From NCBI GenBank assembly GCA_964510315.1, contig CAZEAP010000018.1, positions 12,168-76,167 of the forward strand: a stretch of 64,000 bases of DNA. Reading direction: 5' to 3'. Position 1 is the stretch's first letter, and each line of letters begins with the position of its first letter. Below, in pieces: positions 8,801 to 18,009 of the stretch. The translations under genes and the position numbers were made by a program. Under the pieces are notes generated by a model. That model saw nothing but the letters and a program-made list of their open reading frames with translations, was not told the origin of the DNA and did no database searches. This DNA is from CAZEAP01 sp964510315. GTDB lineage: Bacteria; Planctomycetota; Brocadiia; SM23-32.

Positions 8801-9466
8801 ATGCCCGAACCTCTCCAGGACGGCAAGAGCGGGTATCACTCCGTCAGTTTTTCGTACCGCGGGCGGCGCTACAGGCGGTCCACCGGGAACGACGACCTTA
8901 CGAGAGCTTGTCAGCGACAGATTATCATCGGCGGAAGGATCGCCTAACTGAAAGCAGAGCTTGCCCAGATCCCAAACGGCGTTACGGTGGACGAATTCAT
9001 CTTTGACGAAAAGACCGAACCGGAAGATAGGAAAAGTCCTCCCGATATGCGTTTGTCGGAAATCCGCAGGCTTGCGTGGCGCGAGGTAGACCTGCACAGC
9101 GGACGCATACTGGCCCGAGGCCATAAGGGATCCCGACAAGAAGTGGAGTCCGCTCGTTCCATACCCCTCCATCCGAAACTTGCCAGAATGCTCAGCGGGA
9201 GACAGGGGCAGTCGAACAGCGCCCTGGTTTTCCCCGGCTCGGATGGAGGACGGCAGACAAAGGATTGTTGTACGCGTTTACCGTGGACGCTTTGGGAGTT
9301 GTGCCTGTCGCCACGGGGTCCACTGCCCGGCATCCGGCCGTCGGGCGGGAACGTCTACACCGACCCGACGCTGCTGGACGTGGCCGGTGCGCTGGAAGCG
9401 TTGCCTCAACTGCGGATGGCAAACCTGCAGACAAGCGACGGCGCCCGCGAAACCGGCACCGCCTGA
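8801..9466 (+). pseudogene. Decayed tyrosine recombinase (phage-type integrase)
   Basis: With the start at 8801 (GGAGGATATCACG before it), the frame encodes an N-terminal DNA-binding-like stretch ending FSYRGRRYRRSTGNDD and is then cut by an in-frame TAA at 8945-8947. The same frame resumes with VTVDEFIF and then MRLSEIRRLAWREVDL. That is the tyrosine-recombinase segment carrying the first catalytic Arg, followed by ARSIPLHPKLARML. Further on it reads NVYTDPTLLDVAGALEALP, like the C-terminus of planctomycete integrases. The core-binding domain, the second Arg/His box and the catalytic Tyr region are missing, so internal deletions occurred. It lies just after tRNA-Leu, the classic integration target. 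Confidence 0.7.
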
Positions 9467-9771
9467 CCTGGCCTGTTGCCCTCGAGCGCCGACAGACTCC
9501 ATTTGGCAACGCCCCTCTGAGCGACGGTTTGCCGCCTTGCACTGGGACCGGCGTGGTTCTGGTCGGTCGGGATGCGGCTGCGGGCAGAAGCTGGCGAGGG
9601 CCGGGGCGCTGTGTTAACGTGGAAACAAGAGGCCCTGCTCCGCCCCTCGTCGCATGCGGCGTGGTGTCGGAACCGGCAGGGAGTGGGGCCCGCACGTGCT
9701 CTTCCCCTCCGGATAGCGGGGCGCGAAGGGGTTGAGAGTAAGCCGGAGGAATAAGGACTGCGGAGGCTTGC
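9467..9771. other. Intergenic stretch between the integrase remnant and the URO-D gene
   Basis: About 305 bp with no supported gene. The only feature seen is the GGAGG ribosome site at its end that serves the URO-D-like gene. It may be leftover DNA of the lost integrated element. Confidence 0.5.
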
Positions 9772-10938
9772 ATGGACCTTCCCAATGCCATGGATGCACT
9801 GCTGGACGGGGTGCGCAGAGCCGAGGGAAGCGAGAAGAATCGGCGCAACTTTCGGCTCTGGGGACAGGCTCAGGATGTGGGCCAGGAGCATTGGCACGGC
9901 GTCCCGCAACAGGACCGTCCCTTCCCCATCACCGTAGATCCCGAGGGGCCGATGTGGGCGGATATCCTGGACTTCAGCCTGAAGCGCTTCTACACCGATC
10001 CGACGGAGTATCTGCGGCGAACCTTGCAGAAGGACCTCTACCGTTTCCGTCGATGGGCTGAGAACACGTGCATCGAACGGAAGGTCTCCATCTGGCTGGG
10101 CGTGGGGTTCGAGCCGAGCCTGTTCGGCGTGGAGGTTACCTACCAGGACAAGGTCAGCCCGTGGATAGCCAAGAGGCCGGTCATCAAGTCGCCGGAGGAT
10201 CTGGATGCCCTCCGGATGCCCGACTTCCGCGCAAGCGGCCTGATGCCCCTGGCGCACCGTTTCTATGAGGAGATAGGCGAGCTGCTGCCGGAAGGTTTCT
10301 CCGTTGAGTTTCCTGACTGGCAGCGAAGCCCCTTCGGCGTGTGTTGCCACCTGCGGGGCATGGATAACTTCCTGGTGGATATGGTTCAGGACCCGGAGTT
10401 CGCCAGGGCTCAGTTGCACTTTGTTACCGAATGCCGGAAAAGGTGGCGGCAGGAACGCGCGCGTTTTCTGGGAAGGCCATTGCAAGCGGGCGTGCTCTAC
10501 AACGACGAGGTGAACGGACAGGTATTCCCGCCGCGCCTGTACGAAGACTTTATCTTCCCCGGGGAGAAGGAGCTGGGAGAGCTGGCAGGCATCGTCTACT
10601 GGCATTCCTGCGGCGATACGACCGCATTCCTGGAACTGATCCGCCGCATACCCGGCTTACAGATGTTCCACGTCGGACCCTGGACGGACGTCTCGCGCGC
10701 CGCCGAGGTAATGGAAGGCACCGCCCTGCAGGTCTGCCTGAACCCGGTCAAGGACGTGCAGCGCGCCGACGAGGAGCACATTCGGGCGAGGATCGAGAAC
10801 ATCTGTGACGCCTGCCGCGGCAAGCCGTTCACGATACGCGCCGACGGCCTGCACACGATAGATACGCTCCAGCGGGAGCTTCAGGCCATCGATCGCTGGC
10901 TTGAGATCGCACTGAACGTGCGAGAGGAACGGGCTTAG
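9772..10938 (+). CDS. Uroporphyrinogen decarboxylase (URO-D) family protein, corrinoid methyltransferase-like
   Basis: 388 residues of the URO-D/MtaA/CmuA superfamily. The motif His278-Ser-Cys280-Gly-Asp in IVYWHSCGDTTAF is the zinc-type His/Cys site found in methylcobamide:thiol methyltransferases. It is not a feature of true haem-pathway HemE, and the HemE N-terminal motif is also absent. The family transfers methyl groups between corrinoid proteins and thiols or acts on methoxylated compounds; the substrate here is unknown. No corrinoid-binding protein is adjacent. GGAGG precedes the ATG. The stop lies 7 bp from the convergent FkbM gene. Confidence 0.85.
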   Translation: MDLPNAMDALLDGVRRAEGSEKNRRNFRLWGQAQDVGQEHWHGVPQQDRPFPITVDPEGPMWADILDFSLKRFYTDPTEYLRRTLQKDLYRFRRWAENTCIERKVSIWLGVGFEPSLFGVEVTYQDKVSPWIAKRPVIKSPEDLDALRMPDFRASGLMPLAHRFYEEIGELLPEGFSVEFPDWQRSPFGVCCHLRGMDNFLVDMVQDPEFARAQLHFVTECRKRWRQERARFLGRPLQAGVLYNDEVNGQVFPPRLYEDFIFPGEKELGELAGIVYWHSCGDTTAFLELIRRIPGLQMFHVGPWTDVSRAAEVMEGTALQVCLNPVKDVQRADEEHIRARIENICDACRGKPFTIRADGLHTIDTLQRELQAIDRWLEIALNVREERA

Positions 10939-10945
10939 CTCGGCT

Positions 10946-11839
10946 TCACGCCAGCCACTCGGCCGGGATGCGTTCGTGCCGCCCCTCGGGCACGAACAGC
11001 GCGTTCAGCCAGAAATCTTCCACGTCCGGCAGGGCCAGCGGACGCAGGCAGTGCTGCTGCTGGTCTACGAGGTAGGGTGTATAGCAAGGCCCGGCAGCAG
11101 CGAAGAATTCCGCGACTTCGTCGGGACGGTGGCCGAATCGTCTCGCTTCCTCGGTCGAAAGCTCAACCATCCAGAGGGGGGCATCGCGGCACTCAAGAGT
11201 CTGCCGGGCCCCCTCCAGCACCAGGGGCTCGGCGCCTTCCGCGTCCAGCTTGATGAAATCCACTCCCTCAACGTGGATATCCTCCAGGTAGTCATCCAGC
11301 GGAACCACGCGTGTCCGCTGCACGTCGGCGCCCTCTTCGACCTCAGCGAGAGAGCCACTTACCCAGTTCTGCGGGACGTGGAAGTCGGCCTGGCGTTTCC
11401 GCGCGCCCAGGGCCAGCGGGTGCACGTGCAACTGCCGATGCCGCTCCTGCAGTCGCTTCAGAAGCCGCACCATCTGCCGGTTCGGCTCAAACGCATGCAC
11501 TCCTCCCCCCTCGCCGACGAGGTGGCAGAGCAAGCTGGCATACCAGCCCAGGTTCGCGCCGATGTCCAGAGCTGTGTCGCCCCGCTGCACAATCGCCTTC
11601 ACCAGCTCCGTTTCGGCGTTCTCGCAGGAGAAATCGCCCTCGAGCAAGTACGGCACCGAGACCGGATTGCTGAGGTCCAGGTGCAGCCAGCGGCCGTCGC
11701 GCATGCGCGCGGGCACGTCCTGGAGGCACTTAAAACGCGCCCCGAGGGCCGTGATCGTGTCGTCCAACGGCCGCCAGCCCGTCAGCCTGTACGTCCAGCG
11801 CAACGCGGAACCCACCATGAATGCCAGAATGGAATCCAC
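10946..11839 (-). CDS. FkbM family SAM-dependent methyltransferase
   Basis: 297 residues. The SAM-binding loop LDIGANLGWY is at residues 91-100, followed by FEPNRQM (the acidic ribose-binding residue) and DFIKLDAEGAE, the FkbM hallmark. About 75 residues before the fold carry no strong hydrophobic segment. FkbM enzymes O-methylate sugars, lipids or natural products; the substrate is not evident here and no glycosyltransferase is adjacent. It lies about 100 bp downstream of pncA on the same strand, so weak co-transcription is possible. Confidence 0.88.
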   Translation of the reverse strand: MDSILAFMVGSALRWTYRLTGWRPLDDTITALGARFKCLQDVPARMRDGRWLHLDLSNPVSVPYLLEGDFSCENAETELVKAIVQRGDTALDIGANLGWYASLLCHLVGEGGGVHAFEPNRQMVRLLKRLQERHRQLHVHPLALGARKRQADFHVPQNWVSGSLAEVEEGADVQRTRVVPLDDYLEDIHVEGVDFIKLDAEGAEPLVLEGARQTLECRDAPLWMVELSTEEARRFGHRPDEVAEFFAAAGPCYTPYLVDQQQHCLRPLALPDVEDFWLNALFVPEGRHERIPAEWLA

Positions 11840-11937
11840 CTTCTGCTCTCCGGTATCCTCGTTTACCTCTCTCAGCCATGGACATAATACTGACGTGTCC
11901 CCGCCTCCACCGACGGCCGGGGCCGCAGTGCTGCCGA

Positions 11938-12546
11938 TCAGCCGAGGTCGCGTAAGGAGACGATCTTCGCGCCTTTGCGGAGAAGCTCGCGCTTTGCGTT
12001 CTGGAAATCCTCCGGATCCAGCGGTCGCGTGGCGTCCTCGATGAGCGTGCTGGCAAAGCCCAGCTCCAGCGCGTCTCTTAAGGTGAATGCGACGCAGATT
12101 TCGGCTGCCAGCCCGCAGAAGTAGAGGTCGGTCGCCTCTTTCTCGCGAACGTAGCCGGCCAGGCCCGTGGTCTTCTTGCGGCCGTTGTCGAAGAAACCGC
12201 TGTAGCTGTCAATCCGCGGGTCCGTCCCCTTGCGGAAGATCGCCTCGACCGGCTTCAGATCGAGCTTCGGATGGAAGGCGGCCCCCTGCGTGCCCTGCAC
12301 ACAGTGATCTGGCCAGAGCGTCTGGGACATGCCGTCCACTTCGATCTCGTCGAACTCCTGCTTGCCCTCGTGGTTCGAGGCAAAGCTGACGTGGTCCGGC
12401 GGATGCCAGTCCTGCGTCGCCACCACCAGATCAAAGCGGTCCTCCAGCGTGTTGACCACCCCTACGATCTCGTCGCCGTTCGGCACGGCCAGCGCGCCGC
12501 CGGGGGTAAAATCGTTCTGCACGTCCACGATCACGAGCGTCTTCAT
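11938..12546 (-). CDS. pncA: Nicotinamidase
   Basis: A 202-residue cysteine hydrolase that converts nicotinamide to nicotinate in NAD salvage. The catalytic triad is visible as Asp8 (VDVQNDF), Lys106 (FRKGTD) and Cys151 (GLAAEICVAFT). Metal ligands Asp46, His48 and His81 match TQDWHP and WPDHC. The length is normal. Its ATG overlaps the stop codon of pncB (ATGA at 12546-12543), which implies translational coupling. The product is the substrate of PncB, so the pair completes the salvage step from nicotinamide to nicotinate mononucleotide. Confidence 0.95.
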   Translation of the reverse strand: MKTLVIVDVQNDFTPGGALAVPNGDEIVGVVNTLEDRFDLVVATQDWHPPDHVSFASNHEGKQEFDEIEVDGMSQTLWPDHCVQGTQGAAFHPKLDLKPVEAIFRKGTDPRIDSYSGFFDNGRKKTTGLAGYVREKEATDLYFCGLAAEICVAFTLRDALELGFASTLIEDATRPLDPEDFQNAKRELLRKGAKIVSLRDLG

Positions 12547-13958
12547 TCTCCCAGCTCCTCCCGGTGTGTTCGGACGAGACGGTCGCGTTCCTCTTTGAGC
12601 CGCGTGCTCAGACCAACCTTGTAGAGGTGCGGATTGGTGAAGCGCTTGTATTCGGCCGGAAGCTGCGCCAGGCGCTCTTTTGAGTAATCGGCGACCCCCT
12701 CCAGCGATCTGGGCTCTGCCGTCCGCTCTCCCCCCTTCATCACCTGATGAAGCAGCGGCTCTTTCTCGTAATCGGCGATTCGTAGCGACTTCATCGGATC
12801 GGATGGATGGTACATGCGCTCGACATCCGTCTCATCGGCAAGCGCTACGGCGTCCGCACCGAAGAAGCTCCCGTCGTCGTTGAGAACCCGCAAGACCTGC
12901 TTCAGGTGCGGCAGGCTGATCTTCTCCGTGGTCTCCGAGAGCTTGATGCGGGGCCGGCCATTGGCGAAGGCGAGCTTATAGACGCCGTCCAGCGCGGCGT
13001 CGGGAGGGCCGGTGACCAGCCGCGTGCCCACGCCGAACAGGTCAATCGGCGCGCCCTGCTTCAGCAGGCTCTCGATCACGTGTTCATCGAGCTGGTTCGA
13101 CGCCGCTATCTTTACGTAATCGAGGCCGGCCTCGTCCAACATCTTTCGCCCCTGCTTGGCCAGGTAGGCCAGGTCGCCGCTGTCGAGCCGGATGCCCAGC
13201 AGCCGCTGCCCGCGGTCGGCCATTTCCTTTCCAACGGTGATTGCATTCGGGATGCCGCTGTTCAGGGTGTCATAGGTGTCCACCAGCAAGACGCAGTTCT
13301 CCGGCTGGCCGTTGGCGAAATCGCGGAATGCCGTTATCTCGTCGTCGTAGCGTTGCACGAAGGAATGCGCCATGGTGCCGGAGATCGGGATTCCGAAATC
13401 GCGCCCGGCTCTCACGTTGCTTGTGCTGTCGAAGCCGCCGACAATCGCGGCGCGGCTGGCGTAGTAGCCGGCCGGACCGTGCGCGCGGCGCAGCCCGAAA
13501 TCCACCAGCTTGCGGTCGCCAGCCACCAGCCGCATCCGGCTCGCCTTCGTCGCGATCAACGTCTCGAAATTCAGGATGTTCAGCAGCAACGTCTCGATGA
13601 CCTGCGCCTCGATCAGTCCCGCCTCCACGCTCAACACGGGTCGGGTCGGAAAGACGACGTCTCCCTCCAGGGAGCTATAGACACTGCCGCGAAAGCGGAA
13701 GCCCTCCAGGTAACTCAAGAACTCGGCGTCGTACCCCTCCTCGCGCAGGTACTCGATATCCTCGTCCTGGAAGGACAGCGTTTCGAGAATCTGCAGCAGG
13801 TCCTCCAGTCCGGCGAAGACGGCATAGCCGGCGGCGAAAGGATTGCTGCGAAAGAAGTAATCGAAGACCGCCTGCTCCTGTCCGTACCCCTTCTGGAAGT
13901 AGACCTGCGCCATCGTGAGTTCGTATTCGTCGGTGAACGTGCCGGTGAAGTCGATCAT
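12543..13958 (-). CDS. pncB: Nicotinate phosphoribosyltransferase
   Basis: 471 residues. The enzyme joins nicotinate and PRPP to form nicotinate mononucleotide, with ATP use. The family opening (TDEYELTMAQVYFQKG), the GIPISGTMAHSFVQ segment with the conserved active-site region, and the long C-terminal part are all present. The start at 13958 has GGAGG seven bases upstream; the longer open frame lacks family sequence. It overlaps pncA by four bases. A TAGAAT sequence at 14081-14086, inside the end of the macrodomain gene, could serve as a -10 element, but no good -35 was found. Confidence 0.95.
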   Translation of the reverse strand: MIDFTGTFTDEYELTMAQVYFQKGYGQEQAVFDYFFRSNPFAAGYAVFAGLEDLLQILETLSFQDEDIEYLREEGYDAEFLSYLEGFRFRGSVYSSLEGDVVFPTRPVLSVEAGLIEAQVIETLLLNILNFETLIATKASRMRLVAGDRKLVDFGLRRAHGPAGYYASRAAIVGGFDSTSNVRAGRDFGIPISGTMAHSFVQRYDDEITAFRDFANGQPENCVLLVDTYDTLNSGIPNAITVGKEMADRGQRLLGIRLDSGDLAYLAKQGRKMLDEAGLDYVKIAASNQLDEHVIESLLKQGAPIDLFGVGTRLVTGPPDAALDGVYKLAFANGRPRIKLSETTEKISLPHLKQVLRVLNDDGSFFGADAVALADETDVERMYHPSDPMKSLRIADYEKEPLLHQVMKGGERTAEPRSLEGVADYSKERLAQLPAEYKRFTNPHLYKVGLSTRLKEERDRLVRTHREELGE

Positions 13959-14083
13959 GCAATCCTCCGTTCGCGCTGAGCGGGGAGCCCGCGCCCCTGG
14001 CCTTCCGTTTCTCCACGGCCCCAACCCCCATCACCACCAGTTCGTAGGGATGGGGTAACAACCCGGCGCTCCCACCTGCTATT

Positions 14084-14620
14084 CTAACCGGTCAGTTCTT
14101 CAAGGACACTCTCGTGAATACGTCGGGCTCTGTCGCTGAACAGCACGAAGCGGATGTGCTCCACAGAACGGAGCTGCGGCAGCGCATCAAGGACTGTCCT
14201 GATTGCGATGCGCGCCGCCGCCTCCATGGGGTATCCGAAGGCCCCGGTTGATATGGCCGGGAAGGCAATCGAGTCGATCTCGTTCCGCTCGGCCAACTGC
14301 AATGCATTGCGGTAACACGAGGCCAGCAACTCGTCCGAAGGCTCGTCCCTCCCATAGACCGGACCGAGACAGTGAATCACGTAGCCGTTTGGCAGGTTGT
14401 GCCCGCCGGTGATCACAGCCTCGCCGGGCTGGATCGGAGCCAGGGGGCGGCACTCCTCGGCCAGGCCCGCACCGGCCGCACGGTGGATCGCGCCGGCCAC
14501 GCCACCGCCCATGCGCAACTGCGCGTTTGCTGCGTTGACGACGGCATCCACGTCCGGCTGATCCGCAATGTCGCCCTGCACACATTCAACTGCTACGCCG
14601 TCCATACTTTGCCTTGTCAT
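14084..14620 (-). CDS. Macrodomain protein (ADP-ribose / O-acetyl-ADP-ribose hydrolase type)
   Basis: A 178-residue protein that is a single macrodomain. The ligand motifs are VQGDIADQPDVDAVVNAANA, GGGVAGAIHRAAG, PNGYVIHCLGP and the phosphate loop FPAISTGAFGYP. These match bacterial MacroD/YmdB-type enzymes that cleave ADP-ribose esters or O-acetyl-ADP-ribose. The start at 14620 has GGAGGAAACC before it. It lies upstream of pncB-pncA on the same strand. All three act around NAD: the macrodomain on ADP-ribose products and the Pnc pair on released nicotinamide. The metabolic link is inference. Confidence 0.93.
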   Translation of the reverse strand: MTRQSMDGVAVECVQGDIADQPDVDAVVNAANAQLRMGGGVAGAIHRAAGAGLAEECRPLAPIQPGEAVITGGHNLPNGYVIHCLGPVYGRDEPSDELLASCYRNALQLAERNEIDSIAFPAISTGAFGYPMEAAARIAIRTVLDALPQLRSVEHIRFVLFSDRARRIHESVLEELTG

Positions 14621-14717
14621 GGTTTCCTCCGGCCATTCGTCAGTCAAGTCCAGGAAGCTTTGTGATTGAACGTCCCCTGATTTCGCTCCGTAGGCGGAGG
14701 ATGTGGCCGGGGCGGAC

Positions 14718-17441
14718 TCACACGCTGAGGCCCGTTGGGCGGTGGCCCTGCAGCCTTCCGTGCAGCCCCAGCAGCTTCATCAGTTCGTCAGCGACCCAGA
14801 TGGAACTCGACACGAGCAGCACCAGCAGCCAGTCGATGACTGTAAGGTGCGTTGTGCCGAACAGCAACTGACCGGGGCCGCTGTGGACCACGAGCGCCTG
14901 CAGCATCACCGCCGCAGCTATGCCAATCAGCACCCACGGGTTTCGCATGAAGCCTGCTCGGAAGAGCGACTGGTAGCGGGAGCGGGCATTGAAGGCCTGG
15001 AACCACTGGAACGCGGCCATGGTGGTGAAGGCCATCGTGCGGGCGCGGCCCAATGAGCCTGTCTCGGACCGGTGCCAGAACAGGGCGAGCGTCCCGGCCG
15101 CCATCACCAGGGCGAGAATGCCGATGCGGCGCACCAGCAACCAGTCCAGGATGGGCGCCTCCGGATCGCGCGGCGGCTGGTCCAGCACGTCGCCGTGGCG
15201 CGGCTCCACTCCCAGCGGAACGGTGCAGGCCCCGTCCGTCACCAGGTTCACCCAGAGTATCATGACGGCGGTCAGCGGAAGCTCCAGGCCGAGGACCAGG
15301 GCGCCTATCAGGGTCAGGATTTCGCCGACGTTCGTCGACAGAAGGAAGAAAACCACCCGCTGCAGGTTGCTGAAGATGACGCGACCTTCCTCCACGGCGC
15401 GCACGATGGTGGCGAAGTTGTCGTCGGTCAGCACCATGTCGGCGGCTTCCCTGGCCACGTCGGTGCCGGTCTGCCCCATGGCCACGCCGATGTCGGCTCC
15501 CTTGAGGGCCGGAGCATCGTTGACGCCGTCTCCAGTCATGGCCACCACCTGGCCTTGTTCCTTCAGGGATTCCATGATCTTGAGCTTCTGGGCCGGTGCG
15601 ACGCGTGCGAAGACGCCGCCGCGCATTGCCGCCTCGGCCAGTTCCTGCGGCTCCATCCCGTCCACGTCGGCGGCTGACAGGACTTCGCCGTCTTCGGCAA
15701 TGCCGGCCTGCCGGGCGATGGCAAGCGCGGTGGCGGCGTGATCGCCCGTTATCATGATGGGCCGTATTCCCGCTCTCTTCGCTTCGGCCACGGCATGAGG
15801 GCTCTCCTGCCGGGGCGGGTCGTGCATCGCCCACAGGCCCGCCAGCGTCAGTCCGTATTCGATATCCTGCTCTTCCACGCGCTCTTTGTCCGGTTCCACC
15901 TCGCGCCAGGCGCCCGCCATCACGCGCATGGCCTGTTCGGCGAAGCGGTCTGCCACGTGGCGGACCTGCTCCCGCCGTTTCTCACTCATCTCCACCTGCT
16001 CGCCGTCCGCTTGGATATGCGAGCAGTAGTCGAGCAGGCGGTCCGGAGCGCCCTTGACCAGCAGGAGGCGGCCGCCGCGGTCCTCCTGCAGATGGAGCGT
16101 GGCCATGTACTGGCGGCCGCTGGAGAAGGGGACCTCGTGGATACGCTCGGCCTCGTCCTGCAGTTCACGGGCGTCCAGGCCGGCCTTGAGCGCCACAGCC
16201 AGCAGGGCCCCCTCGCTGGGGCTGCCCTGCACGCTCCAGGTGCCCTCCTGCTCCTTGAGCATGGCGTTGTTGGCCAACGCGCCGATCCGCAACAGCCTGT
16301 TGAGGTCCTCGGGCAACTCCCCCAGGGGTTCGCCGTCATCGGAGTGAATCTCGCCCTCCGGGTCGTATCCCTCGCCGGTGGCTTCGTAGGACCGCCCCCC
16401 GGCCCACATCCGCTGCACGGTCATCTGGTTCCGGGTGATGGTGCCGGTCTTGTCCGAACATATGGTCGTGACGGAGCCGAGCGTCTCGACGGCGGGCAGG
16501 CGACGCACGATGGCGTGGCGGTCCGCCATGCGCCGCACCCCGAGCGCCAGCGTGACGCTGATCACGGCGGGCAGCCCCTCCGGAATCGCCGAGACCGCGG
16601 CGGCTACCGAGAACAGCAGCATCTCCAGGAGCGGGTGGCCGGCCGCAAGCCCGACCACAAACACCAGCGCGGCCAGCCCCACGCCCAGCGCGCCCATGTA
16701 GATGCCCAGCCGGTGCATCCGTTTCTGGAGGGGGGTCTTCTCGCGTCGGGTGGCCTGCACCTCCCCGGCGATGTGGCCCATCTCCGTGTCCATTCCCGTC
16801 GCCACCACCAGCGCCCGTCCCCGCCCGGCGGTGATGTTTGTCGACATCCAGACCATGTTGCAGCGATCGGCCACAGCGGTGTCAGGATCCACGGGGCTGG
16901 GCCCTTTTGCCACCGGCTGAGATTCCCCCGTGAGCGCGGACTCATCAACGTGCAACTCGTCGCCGCGCAGCACCCTCGCGTCGGCCGGCACACGATCACC
17001 GCTCTCCAACACCAGCACGTCCCCCGGCACGATTGTGCGAGCATCCACGATGGTGACCGCGTCGTCACGCAGCACGCGCGCCTTGGGCGCCGACATCTCC
17101 CGCAGTGCAGCCAGGGCGCCTTCGGCCCGCCACTCCTGCACGAAGCCGAGCAGGGAGTTGAGCAGAATTACGCCCATGATCACGCCCGCGTCCAGCATGT
17201 GGCCGGCCGTAACCGAGATCGCAGCCGCGCCGAGAAGCAGGTAGATGAGCGGGTTGTGGACCTGCCGAAGCAGCAGCCGAGCAGGACTGATGCCCTCCTC
17301 CCCCCTCAGCTCATTCTCGCCGTGACGCTCCAGCCGCCTCTCGGCTTCCTCCTGGCTCAGGCCCTCCGGGCTCGATTCAGACCGCGAGAGCAGTTCCTCG
17401 GTTTCCAGCGCGTGCCATTGCACATCCAGCATGGTGGGCAA
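14718..17441 (-). CDS. P-type cation-transporting ATPase, Ca2+ (P2A) type
   Basis: About 907 residues, a polytopic membrane pump. It has the TGES actuator loop, the phosphorylated Asp in CSDKTGTITRNQ (about residue 330) and the hinge MTGDGVNDAPALKGADIGVAMG split over two motifs. M4 carries PEGLP, M5 STNVGE and M6 NLVTDG; together these supply the Asn, Glu, Thr and Asp ligands of the SERCA/PMR1-like Ca2+ site. Substrate could also include Mn2+. The start is uncertain. A TTG at 17441 sits seven bases after AGGAGG. The first ATG, at 17432, is 16 bases away. TATAGG with a weak -35 lies just upstream. Confidence 0.92.
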   Translation of the reverse strand: MPTMLDVQWHALETEELLSRSESSPEGLSQEEAERRLERHGENELRGEEGISPARLLLRQVHNPLIYLLLGAAAISVTAGHMLDAGVIMGVILLNSLLGFVQEWRAEGALAALREMSAPKARVLRDDAVTIVDARTIVPGDVLVLESGDRVPADARVLRGDELHVDESALTGESQPVAKGPSPVDPDTAVADRCNMVWMSTNITAGRGRALVVATGMDTEMGHIAGEVQATRREKTPLQKRMHRLGIYMGALGVGLAALVFVVGLAAGHPLLEMLLFSVAAAVSAIPEGLPAVISVTLALGVRRMADRHAIVRRLPAVETLGSVTTICSDKTGTITRNQMTVQRMWAGGRSYEATGEGYDPEGEIHSDDGEPLGELPEDLNRLLRIGALANNAMLKEQEGTWSVQGSPSEGALLAVALKAGLDARELQDEAERIHEVPFSSGRQYMATLHLQEDRGGRLLLVKGAPDRLLDYCSHIQADGEQVEMSEKRREQVRHVADRFAEQAMRVMAGAWREVEPDKERVEEQDIEYGLTLAGLWAMHDPPRQESPHAVAEAKRAGIRPIMITGDHAATALAIARQAGIAEDGEVLSAADVDGMEPQELAEAAMRGGVFARVAPAQKLKIMESLKEQGQVVAMTGDGVNDAPALKGADIGVAMGQTGTDVAREAADMVLTDDNFATIVRAVEEGRVIFSNLQRVVFFLLSTNVGEILTLIGALVLGLELPLTAVMILWVNLVTDGACTVPLGVEPRHGDVLDQPPRDPEAPILDWLLVRRIGILALVMAAGTLALFWHRSETGSLGRARTMAFTTMAAFQWFQAFNARSRYQSLFRAGFMRNPWVLIGIAAAVMLQALVVHSGPGQLLFGTTHLTVIDWLLVLLVSSSIWVADELMKLLGLHGRLQGHRPTGLSV

Positions 17442-17447
17442 GCTCAA

Positions 17448-18009
17448 CCCTCCTGCACGGTCCCCTATAACCTCCCGTCAGCATGCGACGTAAGGCAGGC
17501 GTAGGATGGCCTCTTGTACGCACCATACCCAGGGGTGCGGGCTGGTGCAAGCACCCGGCGCCACAGCGGCGTCCCTCATCCAGATACACATCCGCCGTTT
17601 CACCCGGAGTTTCACCCAACTGGTGTCCGGCGCTGTCCGGTGCTGTCCGCTCGTGGCCAGATGGAGGGCGAAACGGGCGCGCCGGGCGGCCCTTTTGGCG
17701 CGTGCCCTCCAGCGGCCGACCGGGTACGGGGCGGCGGCGGCGGCGAGCAGGACACCAAGGCTGCCTTACGCTTCATTGCCCCTCCTTCGATCGCTACGAT
17801 GAACGCCTGTAAAGGCGCGGTGATCGCACCGTGGCTTTGGTGTGTAGGCGGTTGGAAGGCCTTCTGACCGGTTACGATATCCCGCTATGGCGAGAATTGG
17901 CTGTGGGTGCGATCCATCACTCAGTGGTTGCTCGCGCGGATGTGCGCAACAGCGTACGGCCCATACTTCTCCGGGCTCGAATGCCGATTGATCCAGAGGT
18001 GGGTGCACG
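17448..18009. other. Gene-poor DNA at the left edge of the accessory island
   Basis: About 560 bp with several short overlapping open frames but none with a recognisable motif or good ribosome site. Base composition falls from this point rightwards. I see nothing assignable. Confidence 0.4.

Noticed and set aside
9164..9174. CCCTCCATCCG in the integrase remnant matches 11 bases of the tRNA-Leu 3' end, a possible attachment site.
   Set aside because: The bases encode the conserved PLHP segment of the recombinase and the match stops before the acceptor end; chance is the simpler explanation.
9772..10938. True HemE uroporphyrinogen decarboxylase.
   Set aside because: It carries the His-Ser-Cys-Gly zinc-type motif of methyltransferases and lacks the HemE N-terminal signature.
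17483..17867. Overlapping plus-strand open frames of 98-117 codons.
   Set aside because: Arg/Ala/Pro-rich shadow-like composition, no ribosome site and mutual overlap.
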